Assembly (NCBI GenBank): GCA_963709665.1
Contig: CAVPWU010000007.1
Span: forward strand, 62,001 to 126,000
Origin: DASZIT01 sp963709665
GTDB lineage: Bacteria > Actinomycetota > Acidimicrobiia > Acidimicrobiales > RAAP-2
Length of the DNA: 64,000 nt
Direction: 5' to 3'
Shown here piece by piece: positions 9,267-17,019 of the stretch. The notes below the pieces were generated by a model. It was not told the origin of the DNA. It did no database searches and saw only the letters and a list, made by a program, of their open reading frames with translations. Position 1 is the stretch's first letter; every line of letters begins with the position of its first letter. The position numbers were made by a program, and so were the translations under genes.

Positions 9267-9309
9267 AGATTAGGTGAGCTTCCGGTCCGAACCTGACGAG
9301 GGCATGACG
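9267..9309 (-). promoter_or_regulatory. Response-regulator box 3 and promoter of the two-component operon
   Basis: TGACG half-sites start at 9294 and 9305 (11 bp apart). Downstream on the minus strand TAATCT (9267-9272) is a good -10 hexamer, about 90 bp before the ATG at 9176. The spacing from box to -10 is 21 bp, longer than at boxes 1 and 2. The rest of the 9177-9435 gap holds no gene that can be supported. Confidence 0.5.
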
Positions 9310-9435
9310 AACGGCACAGGCGCCCGCAGGGGGGAGCTGGGCGCCGCCGGCAGATCGCCGTGCGGGGTCGAGAGGGCGGCCGGCGGGGTGACAGGGTGCG
9401 ACGGGCCGGTCGGACGGCCCTCGGCGTCCCGCCAC

Positions 9436-9813
9436 TCAGGCACGGCCGGGCGTTGGCAGTCCGGCGTCGATCCGGGCGACCAGCTCGCAGGGGTTGGGCT
9501 GAGGGTCGAAGGAGTTGAGCCGGACGGCGAGCACCCGCAGCTGCGCCCGGAAGGCCTGGCGCGCCTCGCCGTCGAGCGGTGCCAGCAGGTGGTCCTCGGC
9601 GGCCCGGAGGTCGTCGTCCAGGCCGCTGAGGAGGTCCCTCCCCTTCGCGGTGGCCGTCACGTGGCGGGCCCGGCGGTCCGCCGCGGCATCGTCGGGGCCG
9701 AGGTCATCGCCCAGGCGAAGGGGCGCGACATGATGGTCGGGCCCTTCGCCGAGCTCTTCGGGCTGGCGGTCGCCGCCGCCGAGTGACCGCGGGTCCGCAC
9801 CCATAACGAACAC
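9436..9813 (-). pseudogene. MarR-like transcriptional regulator, truncated or frameshifted
   Basis: Only the wing and C-terminal dimerisation helix are clearly readable: ADRRARHVTATAKGRDLL followed by a long helix ending near ARIDAGLPTPGRA. The residues before the wing do not form a recognisable recognition helix in this frame; a neighbouring frame around 9700-9770 looks more like one, so a frameshift near 9690 is likely. It is divergent from the PPOX/F420 gene at 9849, the usual arrangement for a MarR repressor and its target. Function as a repressor is inferred from the C-terminal half only. Confidence 0.45.
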
Positions 9814-9848
9814 GGGCCCTTGACCTCTAGATACCTTCAGGTCTCACG

Positions 9849-10280
9849 GTGTCGAACATGACCCTCAGCGACGCCGAACAGCGGTTCATCAACCGGCAAC
9901 CCCGGGGACATCTGTCGACCATCGGGCCCGACGGTGTGCCGCAGGTGAAGCCCATCGGCTTCACCTACAACCCCGACCTGGGAACCATCGACATCGCCGG
10001 GTTCAACATGGGGCAGAGCGCCAAGTACCGCAACATCGGCACCAACCCCCGGGTGGCGTTCGTCGTCGACGAGGTGACCGAGGAGACCATGGAGGGAGCG
10101 CACTTCCTCGAGATCCGTGGCATCGCCGAAGCTGTCACCGGCACCGACCCCACCGACGCCCACCTGGCTCCGGAGATCATCCGCATCCACCCACGGCGGG
10201 TGATCGCCTTCAACGTCGACCCGGAACGCCCCGGCCTGCAGACCCGGAACCTGGCCGGGGAGGGGACGGGAGCGGCATGA
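9849..10280 (+). CDS. PPOX-class F420-dependent flavin/deazaflavin oxidoreductase
   Basis: A 143-residue split-barrel protein of the pyridoxamine-phosphate-oxidase-like superfamily. The opening LSDAEQRFINRQPRGHLSTIGPDGVPQVKP and the KYRNIGTNPRVAFVVD segment match the Rv1155-type subfamily that binds F420 or FMN as a small soluble homodimer. The GTG at 9849 is used here, with an in-frame ATG at 9858 as alternative. A TTGACC 30 bp upstream may be part of the promoter. The substrate is not predictable. The divergent MarR-like gene may control it. Confidence 0.8.
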   Translation: MSNMTLSDAEQRFINRQPRGHLSTIGPDGVPQVKPIGFTYNPDLGTIDIAGFNMGQSAKYRNIGTNPRVAFVVDEVTEETMEGAHFLEIRGIAEAVTGTDPTDAHLAPEIIRIHPRRVIAFNVDPERPGLQTRNLAGEGTGAA

Positions 10281-10302
10281 ACCCGGTCGCCCCCTCCGGC
10301 CC

Positions 10303-10731
10303 TCAGCGGCCGGCGTCACCCGGGGGGTGTTCGGCGAACCAGTCGGCGATGCCCGGCATCCGCGCCTCGAACTCCCCGGGGGCCGAGATGTTGAGCACGC
10401 CGGCCCGCTGGTCGCCCCGGTTCTCGAAGTCGTGGGTGACGCCGCCGGGCACCAGGACGAACGAGCCGGTCGGGGCCTCGACCCACTCGTCGCTCACCAG
10501 GATGCTCATCGTGCCCTCGAGCACGTAGAACACGTCGTCCTCCGGGTGCGAGTGCGCACCGGGCCCCCGGGTGTGGGGGTCGAGCCACCACTCCGAGATC
10601 GAGTACCCCTCGGCGGTCTCGGCCCCGTCGGCCTTGAAGACCGCGGAGATGCGACCCATCGGATAGGCGCGCCCCTCCCCGGGGCCCAGCACCAGGGGGC
10701 GGCGGTCGGCGGAGGTGGGTGCATCGCTCAT
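10303..10731 (-). CDS. Cupin domain protein
   Basis: A 142-residue single-domain cupin. Metal-binding motif 1 is visible as GAHSHPEDDVFYVLEG (two His, one Glu), and motif 2 as PGGVTHDFEN with the third His. The N-terminus (PLVLGPGEGRAYPMG) resembles small cupins that accompany sugar or polyketide metabolism, but no substrate can be named. It is convergent with the PPOX gene (22 bp apart) and precedes nothing in an obvious operon. Confidence 0.8.
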   Translation of the reverse strand: MSDAPTSADRRPLVLGPGEGRAYPMGRISAVFKADGAETAEGYSISEWWLDPHTRGPGAHSHPEDDVFYVLEGTMSILVSDEWVEAPTGSFVLVPGGVTHDFENRGDQRAGVLNISAPGEFEARMPGIADWFAEHPPGDAGR

Positions 10732-10876
10732 GGCGGCCTCGCAGTCAGGGCTGAGTCGGTGGCGTCGGTCGGGGGCGGCCCGTCGAGTCGATCCCGGCCT
10801 TGCCCTCCCCGACGCTAGGCCCCCCCGGGGGCGGCCCGCACCGCCAGCCGAGCCTGCCGGCGGTCGCCACCCCGAG

Positions 10877-11542
10877 TCAGGCCAGCGGCCCCGGGACGAG
10901 CCGGCGCAACACGCCGGCGACCTCGAGCTCGTCCCGGAGGCGGGCCGACGACCGGAACAGGAGGGTCTGCATCCCCAGCTGGCGGGCGGTGTCGAGGTTC
11001 TCGCTGAGGTCGTCGACCATCAGGGTCGTCTCCGGCGTCAGGCCGAACCGCTCGAGCAGGAGCACGAAGATCTCCGGATCCGGCTTGGCCATCCCCTCCC
11101 ACCCGGAGACGACGGTACCGTCGAACCAGCGGAGGAACGGGTAGCGGGCGCGGCGGACCGGATAGGTCTCCGCCTCCATGTTGGTGAGAGCGAAGCACGG
11201 CAGCCCGGTGTCCCGGACGGCCCTCAGGACCTCGATGGACCCCTCGTCGACACCGCCGATCATCTCCTCGCTCCGGGTCGACCACGCCCAGATCAGGTCG
11301 GCGAGCTCGGGATGACGGGCGGCGAGCACGGCACACGACTCGGCGGCGGGGACGCCGCGGTCGTGGGGTTGGTGCCAGGCCGGCGAACAGTGGTCGGCGA
11401 GGAACCGCTCCATCTCCACCTCGTCGGCGAACAGCTTGCGGTAGAGGTGGCGCGGGTCCCAGTCGATCAGGACACCGCCGAGGTCGAACACCACCGCCTC
11501 CACCCCGACCTCGCCTCCCGGGCTGTGAGAACTCACATTCAT
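10877..11542 (-). CDS. HAD-superfamily hydrolase (HAD-IA)
   Basis: A 221-residue phosphatase-like protein with the four HAD motifs: nucleophile Asp in VVFDLGGVLID, Thr/Ser in FALTNME, Lys in MAKPDPEIF, and acidic pair in MVDDLSENL. The alpha-helical cap between motifs 1 and 2 matches sugar-phosphate or haloacid-type members; the substrate is unknown. The ATG at 11542 lies only 18 bp from the divergent deoR start, and a GTG at 11536 is possible. Both genes share one AT-rich operator/promoter, so control by the DeoR protein is likely and a phosphorylated sugar is a plausible substrate. Confidence 0.8.
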   Translation of the reverse strand: MNVSSHSPGGEVGVEAVVFDLGGVLIDWDPRHLYRKLFADEVEMERFLADHCSPAWHQPHDRGVPAAESCAVLAARHPELADLIWAWSTRSEEMIGGVDEGSIEVLRAVRDTGLPCFALTNMEAETYPVRRARYPFLRWFDGTVVSGWEGMAKPDPEIFVLLLERFGLTPETTLMVDDLSENLDTARQLGMQTLLFRSSARLRDELEVAGVLRRLVPGPLA

Positions 11543-11544
11543 TA

Positions 11545-11558
11545 TGTTAATTTGAACA
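11545..11558. promoter_or_regulatory. Putative DeoR operator between HAD and deoR genes
   Basis: TGTTAATTTGAACA is an imperfect palindrome with TGTT/AACA ends, like the TGTTAGAA-TTCTAACA operator of E. coli DeoR. It overlaps TAATTT (11548-11553), a likely -10 of the deoR-type gene seven bases before its ATG. The intergenic region is only 18 bp, so both divergent mRNAs must be leaderless or nearly so. Confidence 0.5.
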
Positions 11559-11560
11559 CT

Positions 11561-12319
11561 ATGGATGTGCAATTGCGCCACCAGTTGATCATGCAGGCAC
11601 TCCGGCAGCGGAGCCCGGTGCTGGTCGGGGAGCTGGCCACCACCCTCGAGTGCTCCGAGATGACCGTGCGGCGCGACCTCGAGGCGCTCGAGCGCAGCGG
11701 GGGCCTCCGCCGGGTGCACGGCGGTGCGGCCAGCGTCTTCCTCAGCGCCGAGGAGACCCCCTACGGCGTGCGGGCCCTCGAGTCGACCGATGCCAAGTCG
11801 ACCATCGGCGCGGCGGCCGCCGACCTCCTGTCCGACGGGGAGACGGTCATCCTCGACGGGGGGACCACCGCCATGCAGGTGGCCCGGGCGCTCCGCGGTC
11901 GGCGGATGACCGTCATGCCCCTCGCCCTCCGACCGGTGTTCGAGCTGCACGAGTGTCCCGGCATCAACCTCCTCCTCCCCGGCGGCGAGGTCCGGCCCGG
12001 CGAGCTGTCGCTGACCGGCAGCCTGACCGAGGCCTCGTTCTCGCAGCTCCGGTTCGACACCTGCGTCATGGGCCCCTGCGGCGTCGACGTGAAGGCGGGC
12101 ATCACCACCCACCTGCTGGCGGAGACGGCGGTGAAGCGCGCCGCCGCCCGGGCGTCGCAGCGGGTGATCGCGGTGTCCGACTCCTCCAAGCTCGGCCGGG
12201 TGGCCTTCGGCCACATCTGCGACCTCGACGCCATCGACATCCTGCTCACCGATGCCGGAGCCGATCCGCAGATGGTGGACGAGCTGCGGGTGGCGGGAGT
12301 CGACGTCCGCTGCGTCTGA
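11561..12319 (+). CDS. DeoR/GlpR-family transcriptional regulator
   Basis: A 252-residue repressor. The N-terminal helix-turn-helix (RQRSPVLVGELATTLECSEMTVRRDLEAL) is followed by RRVHGGA and a DeoR-C sugar-phosphate sensor domain (ILDGGTTAMQVARAL, LLLPGGEVRPGELSLTG, AVSDSSKLGR). Such proteins sense a phosphorylated sugar or nucleoside. The ATG at 11561 is used because DeoR homology begins immediately (MDVQLRHQLIMQAL). It is followed without a gap by an MFS transporter and is divergent from a HAD phosphatase, a typical uptake-plus-phosphatase module. Confidence 0.9.
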   Translation: MDVQLRHQLIMQALRQRSPVLVGELATTLECSEMTVRRDLEALERSGGLRRVHGGAASVFLSAEETPYGVRALESTDAKSTIGAAAADLLSDGETVILDGGTTAMQVARALRGRRMTVMPLALRPVFELHECPGINLLLPGGEVRPGELSLTGSLTEASFSQLRFDTCVMGPCGVDVKAGITTHLLAETAVKRAAARASQRVIAVSDSSKLGRVAFGHICDLDAIDILLTDAGADPQMVDELRVAGVDVRCV

Positions 12320-13557
12320 GCCCGCTTCCGGCCCCTGCCCGCCCGCCGGCGCCGGCCGACCGGCGGCCCCGGCTGGCCGTCATCGCCGTGTTCTTCGTGC
12401 ACGGCTTCCTCTTCGCCTCGTGGGCCGCCCACATCCCGCAGCTCCAGCACCACCTCGACCTGGGGGACGGTCTCCTCGGGCTGGCTCTGCTCGGGGCGCC
12501 CGTCGGATCGGTACTGGCCATGGTGGTGGCCGCCCGCCTGCTGCCGGTGGCGGGGAGCCGCCGGATGGTGCGGGTGGCGCTCCTCGGCTACTGCGTCTCC
12601 GGACCGTTCATCGGCCTGACCGGCTCGCTCACCACCTTCTTCGTCGCCTTCCTGCTCTGGGGCTTCTTCCAGGGGATGCTGGACGTGTCGATGAACACCC
12701 AGGCCATCACCGTCGAGCGGTTCTCCGGGCGGGTGCTGATGCCGGGCTTCCACGGGTCGTGGAGCACCGGCGCCCTGGTGGGTGCCGTGACCGGGGCGGT
12801 GGCGGTGGGGCTGGGGATCTCCCTCAGCGAGCAGCTGCTGGTCCTGGCCGTACCCTGCCTGCTGGTGGTGGGCTGGCTGACCACCCGGATGCTCCCCGAC
12901 CGGCGACCCGGGGCCGGGTCCCGCTCCGCCGGGCGCCGGGGCGTCCTGCCGGGCGCCATCCTGGTGCTGGGGGGCATCGCCTTCGCCGACATGCTGTGCG
13001 AGGGAGCCGCCGCCGACTGGGCCGCCGTCTACCTGCACGACTCACTGGGCGTCGTCCCCCTGGTGGCCGGCCTGGCCTTCGCGGCCTACGCCCTGGCCAT
13101 GGTGGCCGTCCGGCTGGCCGGCAACCGGCTCTACACCCGGTTCGCCGTCCACCGGCTCCTACCGCTGCTGGCCACCGTCGCCACCATCGGGTTCGCCACC
13201 GGCCTGCTCCTCGACGGACCGGTCAGCATGCTGGTCGCCTTCGCCCTGCTCGGTGCCGGGCTGGGATCGGTGGTCCCCATGGTCCTCAGCGCCGCCGGAA
13301 CCGTCCCCCGGGTGGACACCGGCCGGGCGGTGGCGGTGGTGGCCGGCTGCGGGTGGGCCGGCTACGTGGTGGGACCGGTGCTGATCGGGGGCATCGCCTC
13401 CACGACCACCTTGCACACCGCGCTCTTCCTCATCCCGCTGCTCACCGGCACGGTGGCGGTGGCCACCGGCACGGCCAGGGCGATGCGCCACCGGTCGACC
13501 GGACGTCCGGTGGGAGGCGGGGTTCCCGTGGGGATCCCCGACCCGCTCCCGACCTGA
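12316..13557 (+). CDS. MFS transporter
   Basis: About 413 residues with roughly twelve hydrophobic segments, beginning AVIAVFFVHGFLFASWAAHIP. The MFS-type loop GSRRMVRVALLG lies after helix 2, and SMNTQA and GFHGSWSTGA in helices 4-5 are typical of the YbjJ-like/fucose-permease branch. No ATG, GTG or TTG lies in frame before the first helix. A CTG at 12316 overlaps the deoR stop (CTGA), mirroring the GTGA/ATGA couplings elsewhere, so it is taken as a tentative start; the first conventional in-frame start, a GTG inside AVIAV, would cut helix 1. The substrate is probably the sugar or derivative sensed by the DeoR protein. Confidence 0.8.
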   Translation: MSPLPAPARPPAPADRRPRLAVIAVFFVHGFLFASWAAHIPQLQHHLDLGDGLLGLALLGAPVGSVLAMVVAARLLPVAGSRRMVRVALLGYCVSGPFIGLTGSLTTFFVAFLLWGFFQGMLDVSMNTQAITVERFSGRVLMPGFHGSWSTGALVGAVTGAVAVGLGISLSEQLLVLAVPCLLVVGWLTTRMLPDRRPGAGSRSAGRRGVLPGAILVLGGIAFADMLCEGAAADWAAVYLHDSLGVVPLVAGLAFAAYALAMVAVRLAGNRLYTRFAVHRLLPLLATVATIGFATGLLLDGPVSMLVAFALLGAGLGSVVPMVLSAAGTVPRVDTGRAVAVVAGCGWAGYVVGPVLIGGIASTTTLHTALFLIPLLTGTVAVATGTARAMRHRSTGRPVGGGVPVGIPDPLPT

Positions 13558-13619
13558 GGACCGTCAGGTCGAGTGGAGCCGATCCGGTGTGATCGGCCGT
13601 GCCCGGCGCCGCCTCCGGC

Positions 13620-13811
13620 TCAGCCTTGGGCCAGACGCTCGAACCGGCCGCGCATGTGGTCGGTGACCGTCTCCACGTCGTCGACGGCCCCTGGCCCATC
13701 AGCCACTGGATCTCCAGGCCCCTGACGGTGGCGGTCACCTCCCGGCTGACCTGGTCGACGTCGTTGTCGTCGCGGATGCACGACGTGAACGACCGCCGGC
13801 CGGCGGATCAA
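13620..13811 (-). pseudogene. Remnant of a TetR-family regulator (C-terminal piece)
   Basis: Two overlapping frames give VSREVTATVRGLEIQWLMGQG followed by VDDVETVTDHMRGRFERLAQG and a stop, the end of a TetR ligand-binding domain. A lost base near 13690 separates them. No DNA-binding N-terminus exists upstream; the sequence runs straight into the promoter region of the next plus-strand gene. The region 13558-13868 holds nothing else recognisable. It looks like a deletion scar rather than a working gene. Confidence 0.5.
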
Positions 13812-13921
13812 CCCCTAACCTGGATCCGTCCCGGCGGCGATCGCCGGCGGGACCGAGGAGCCGACCGCATGCAGGTACCTTCCTTCACACCCCGGGGCAC
13901 CGCCCGGGTAGGCACGTCGAG

Positions 13922-14944
13922 GTGGTGACGGTCCCGGACCGGGCCGGTCCGGCGCAACCGTCGGCCTCGTCGCCACCACGGGCCGTCGGCTCCGTCCGGC
14001 GCACCACCAGCATCGACTCCTCACGGCCCCTCGGGATGACCGGCGCCGTCGAGGTCGACGCCCGGGCACGTGACCTGGCGACCCGGGACTCAGGCGAGCG
14101 CCACGAGCAGGGACAGCGACTGTGGGTCACCCTCGGCCCCGACCGGTCGCTGCAGGCCGTCGAGGCCGACCCGCCCGAGCCCCGCCTCCCCGACCTGATC
14201 GGAGCGGTGGTCGGACCGGGGTTCCGTTCCCGGCTGGCCCGGGCGCTCCCCGACCACGCCCAGCACCGCACCCTGCTCCACGCGCTCCTCGACGACCTCC
14301 CCGGGGCCATCCTGGTCTCCGGCTACGCCGTCCAGCGGTCCCCCTCCCTCGCCCTCGGCGAGGTATTGCGGTCGGACGGCGCCTTCGCCGACCACGTCCG
14401 GGCGGCGGAGGACATGTGCTCGGGTTGGGCGTCCGACGCCACCATCATGGTGACCTTCCGATCCACCGGCTCGGTGCCCACCCCGATGGGCCCGCCGGCC
14501 CCCGTCCTCGAACGGGCCGACGATCCGCACTCGTGGCACCCGATGGGCGCCCTGCCACCGGAGTCCACCCGGCGGCGGCGGCGGCTGGACCTGGTGCCCC
14601 CGTCAGCCGACCGGGGGGCCTGGACGTTCGACACCCACTTCCGGGACAGCTACAGCGATCCCGACCTGGTGGAGACGGCGGTCCACGAGTACCGGGTGGA
14701 GGGCTCGCTCGACACGGATGGCCGGCGGATCGGGGAGGTCCGGGCGGAGGCACGGGTGCTCCCCTGGGTGGAGTGCCCCGCCGCCGTGGGCAGCGCCGAG
14801 CGCGTGACCGGACGGCTTTTGGCCGACCTCCGCACCGACATCCGGACCGACTTCGTCGGGACCTCCACCTGCACCCATCTCAACGACTCCTTCCGGGTGC
14901 TGGCCGACCTGCTGCCCATGCTCGAGATGGCCGGAGGGGTGTAG
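13922..14944 (+). CDS. DUF2889 family protein
   Basis: A 340-residue protein of unknown function. Typical features are the N-terminal SVRRTTSIDSSRP, the middle FDTHFRDSYSDPDLVETAVHEY, and the C-terminal GTSTCTHLNDSFRVLADLL. Start is GTG at 13922. However, an ATG at 13869 opens MQVPSFTPRGTARVGT, which resembles the usual DUF2889 N-terminus and stops at 13928, so one frameshift near 13920 may hide a longer N-terminus. DUF2889 genes often sit near acyl-CoA or amide metabolism genes in other genomes, but nothing here assigns a role. Convergent with aguB. Confidence 0.7.
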   Translation: MVTVPDRAGPAQPSASSPPRAVGSVRRTTSIDSSRPLGMTGAVEVDARARDLATRDSGERHEQGQRLWVTLGPDRSLQAVEADPPEPRLPDLIGAVVGPGFRSRLARALPDHAQHRTLLHALLDDLPGAILVSGYAVQRSPSLALGEVLRSDGAFADHVRAAEDMCSGWASDATIMVTFRSTGSVPTPMGPPAPVLERADDPHSWHPMGALPPESTRRRRRLDLVPPSADRGAWTFDTHFRDSYSDPDLVETAVHEYRVEGSLDTDGRRIGEVRAEARVLPWVECPAAVGSAERVTGRLLADLRTDIRTDFVGTSTCTHLNDSFRVLADLLPMLEMAGGV

Positions 14945-14965
14945 GCCGGCCTCGTCTCCGGTGCG

Positions 14966-15820
14966 TCAGCCGTGGTAGCGGGTCAGGATGCCGTACAGAT
15001 CGGGGCGGCGGTCGCGCAGGAGGCCCCAGCCGGCCCGATCCATCCGCGCCTGGTCGAGATCGACCTCCGCGAAGATCGTCTCGGCGGTGTCACGGCCGGC
15101 CTCGGCGAGTGACCGGCCACGGTGGTCGACCACGAACGAGGAGCCGTAGAAGGTGAGCTCCCCCTCGGTTCCGATCCGGTTGGCGGCGGCCAGCGCCACG
15201 TGGTTGCACACGGCGTGGCCCTCCATGGCCCGGCGCCACATGTCGGAGGTGTCGTTGCCGGCCTGGCTGCCGACCTCGTCGCCGATGGCCGTCGGGTAGA
15301 GGAGGAGGTCGGCGCCGAGGAGCGTCATGGCCCGGGCCGCCTCCGGGAACCACTGGTCCCAGCAGATCCCGACCCCGATGCAGCCGTGGCGGGTCTGCCA
15401 GGCGCGGAAGCCGGAGTCGCCCGGGTTGAAGTAGAACTTCTCCTCGTAGCCGGGTCCGTCGGGGATGTGGGACTTCCGGTAGCTCCCGATCACCTCCCCG
15501 TCCTCGATCATGGCCAGGGAGTTGAAGTACACCGGCGGGGCGTGCTCGAAGTACGAGACGGGCACCACCGCGCCGGTACCGGCGGTCACCTTCCGGACGG
15601 CCGCGATGGCGGGGTTGGCGTCCTGCGGGGTGGCCCAGGCGAAGTACTCCTGCTCCTCGTACTGGGGGAAGTACCTCCCCTCGAAGAGCTCCGGGCACAG
15701 GACGACGTCGGCACCGTCGGCGATGGCCCCGGCGACCTGCTCGACGGTGGCGTCGCAGTTCTCCCCCCGGTCGTCGCCGAAGGCGCGTTGGATGACCGCG
15801 AGCACGACCGTCGATCCCAT
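14966..15820 (-). CDS. aguB: N-carbamoylputrescine amidase
   Basis: A 284-residue nitrilase-superfamily enzyme that hydrolyses N-carbamoylputrescine to putrescine, ammonia and CO2 in the cytoplasm. The catalytic triad is visible: Glu in LCPELFEGRYF, Lys in YRKSHIPDGPGY and Cys in GVGICWDQWFPEAAR. YEEKFYFNPGDSGF is characteristic of the AguB branch. Its divergent neighbour at 15894 encodes agmatine deiminase, which makes its substrate. The two starts are only 73 bp apart and probably share control. Confidence 0.93.
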   Translation of the reverse strand: MGSTVVLAVIQRAFGDDRGENCDATVEQVAGAIADGADVVLCPELFEGRYFPQYEEQEYFAWATPQDANPAIAAVRKVTAGTGAVVPVSYFEHAPPVYFNSLAMIEDGEVIGSYRKSHIPDGPGYEEKFYFNPGDSGFRAWQTRHGCIGVGICWDQWFPEAARAMTLLGADLLLYPTAIGDEVGSQAGNDTSDMWRRAMEGHAVCNHVALAAANRIGTEGELTFYGSSFVVDHRGRSLAEAGRDTAETIFAEVDLDQARMDRAGWGLLRDRRPDLYGILTRYHG

Positions 15821-15893
15821 CGGTGCGAGCGTACCGTCGTGGAGGCCGGGCGGGGCAGTTGGGGGTGGGCGTCCCCTGGCCTACCCTGGCCCG

Positions 15894-17000
15894 GTGTCCC
15901 CGACTCCCCTCACCTCCCAGCCGGCGGCCGACGGGTTCCACATGCCGGGGGAGTTCGAGCCCCACGCCGGCTGCTACCTCGTCTGGCCGGAACGGACGGA
16001 CACCTGGCGGCTCGGGGGGAAGCCGGCCCAGGAGGCGTTCGCCGCCGTCGCCGTCGCCATCGCCACCAGCGAGCCGATGACGGTCCTGGCCTCCGCCCGG
16101 CAGTGGGAGCACGCCCGGGCCGTGCTCCCCTCCGAGATCCGGGTCGTCGAACTCACCAGCGACGACGCCTGGGTCCGGGACACCGGACCCACCTTCGTGG
16201 TCGATGCGGCCGCCGGCCAACGCCGCGGGGTGGACTGGCGGTTCAACGCCTGGGGCGGTCTCGAGGAAGGGCTCTTCTTCCCCTGGGCCGACGACGATCT
16301 GGTCGCCGCCAAGATCTGCGAGCTGTCGGGGACCGGTCGGTACCGGGCACCGCTGGTACTGGAGGGCGGATCCATCCACGTCGACGGCGAGGGGACCTGC
16401 CTGACGACCGCCGAGTGCCTCCTCAACCCGAACCGCAATCCGACCCTGACCCGACCGGAGATCGAGGGTCATCTGCGGGCCTACCTCGGGGTCGAGACGG
16501 TGGTCTGGCTTCCCCGAGGTGTCCCGTTCGACGAGACCAACGGCCACATCGACAACCTGGCCTGCTGGTCAGCTCCCGGCCGGGTCCTGCTGACGTGGAG
16601 CGACGACCCGGCGGACCCGTTGCGGGAGGTGTCGCACGAGGCCCGCCGGATCCTGGAGTCCTCCGTCGACGCCCGCGGTCGCCGGCTCGAGGTGGTGCCG
16701 GTGCCGGCGCCGAGCTTGGCCCCCATGACCGCCGAGGAGTCGGCCGGCATCGACCGGGCGCTGGGCGCCAAGGCGCGCTCGGGGGGCGATCCGCTGGCGG
16801 CGTCCTACGTCAACTTCTACATCGGCAACGACGTGGTGGTCTTCCCGCTCATCGACCCTCGCCACGACGACGAGGTCCGGGAGCTCCTCGCCGGCGAGCT
16901 GCCGGGTCGGCGGGCGGTGGGCGTGCCCGCCCGCGAGATCCTCCTCGGCGGCGGGGGCATCCACTGCATCACCCAGCAGGTGCCGGCCATCGCCCCCTGA
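15894..17000 (+). CDS. aguA: Agmatine deiminase
   Basis: A 368-residue enzyme of the peptidyl-arginine-deiminase fold that converts agmatine to N-carbamoylputrescine. Motifs: MPGEFEPHAGCYLVWP at the start, DDAWVRDTGPTFV, EGGSIHVDGEG, DETNGHIDNLACW, and the catalytic Cys in GGGGIHCITQQ near the C-terminus. The GTG at 15894 is chosen because homology starts within about a dozen residues of it. With the divergent aguB gene it forms a complete agmatine-to-putrescine route. Convergent with the chromate transporter gene. Confidence 0.93.
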   Translation: MSPTPLTSQPAADGFHMPGEFEPHAGCYLVWPERTDTWRLGGKPAQEAFAAVAVAIATSEPMTVLASARQWEHARAVLPSEIRVVELTSDDAWVRDTGPTFVVDAAAGQRRGVDWRFNAWGGLEEGLFFPWADDDLVAAKICELSGTGRYRAPLVLEGGSIHVDGEGTCLTTAECLLNPNRNPTLTRPEIEGHLRAYLGVETVVWLPRGVPFDETNGHIDNLACWSAPGRVLLTWSDDPADPLREVSHEARRILESSVDARGRRLEVVPVPAPSLAPMTAEESAGIDRALGAKARSGGDPLAASYVNFYIGNDVVVFPLIDPRHDDEVRELLAGELPGRRAVGVPAREILLGGGGIHCITQQVPAIAP

Positions 17001-17019
17001 GCCCCCGGGGGGCGACCGG

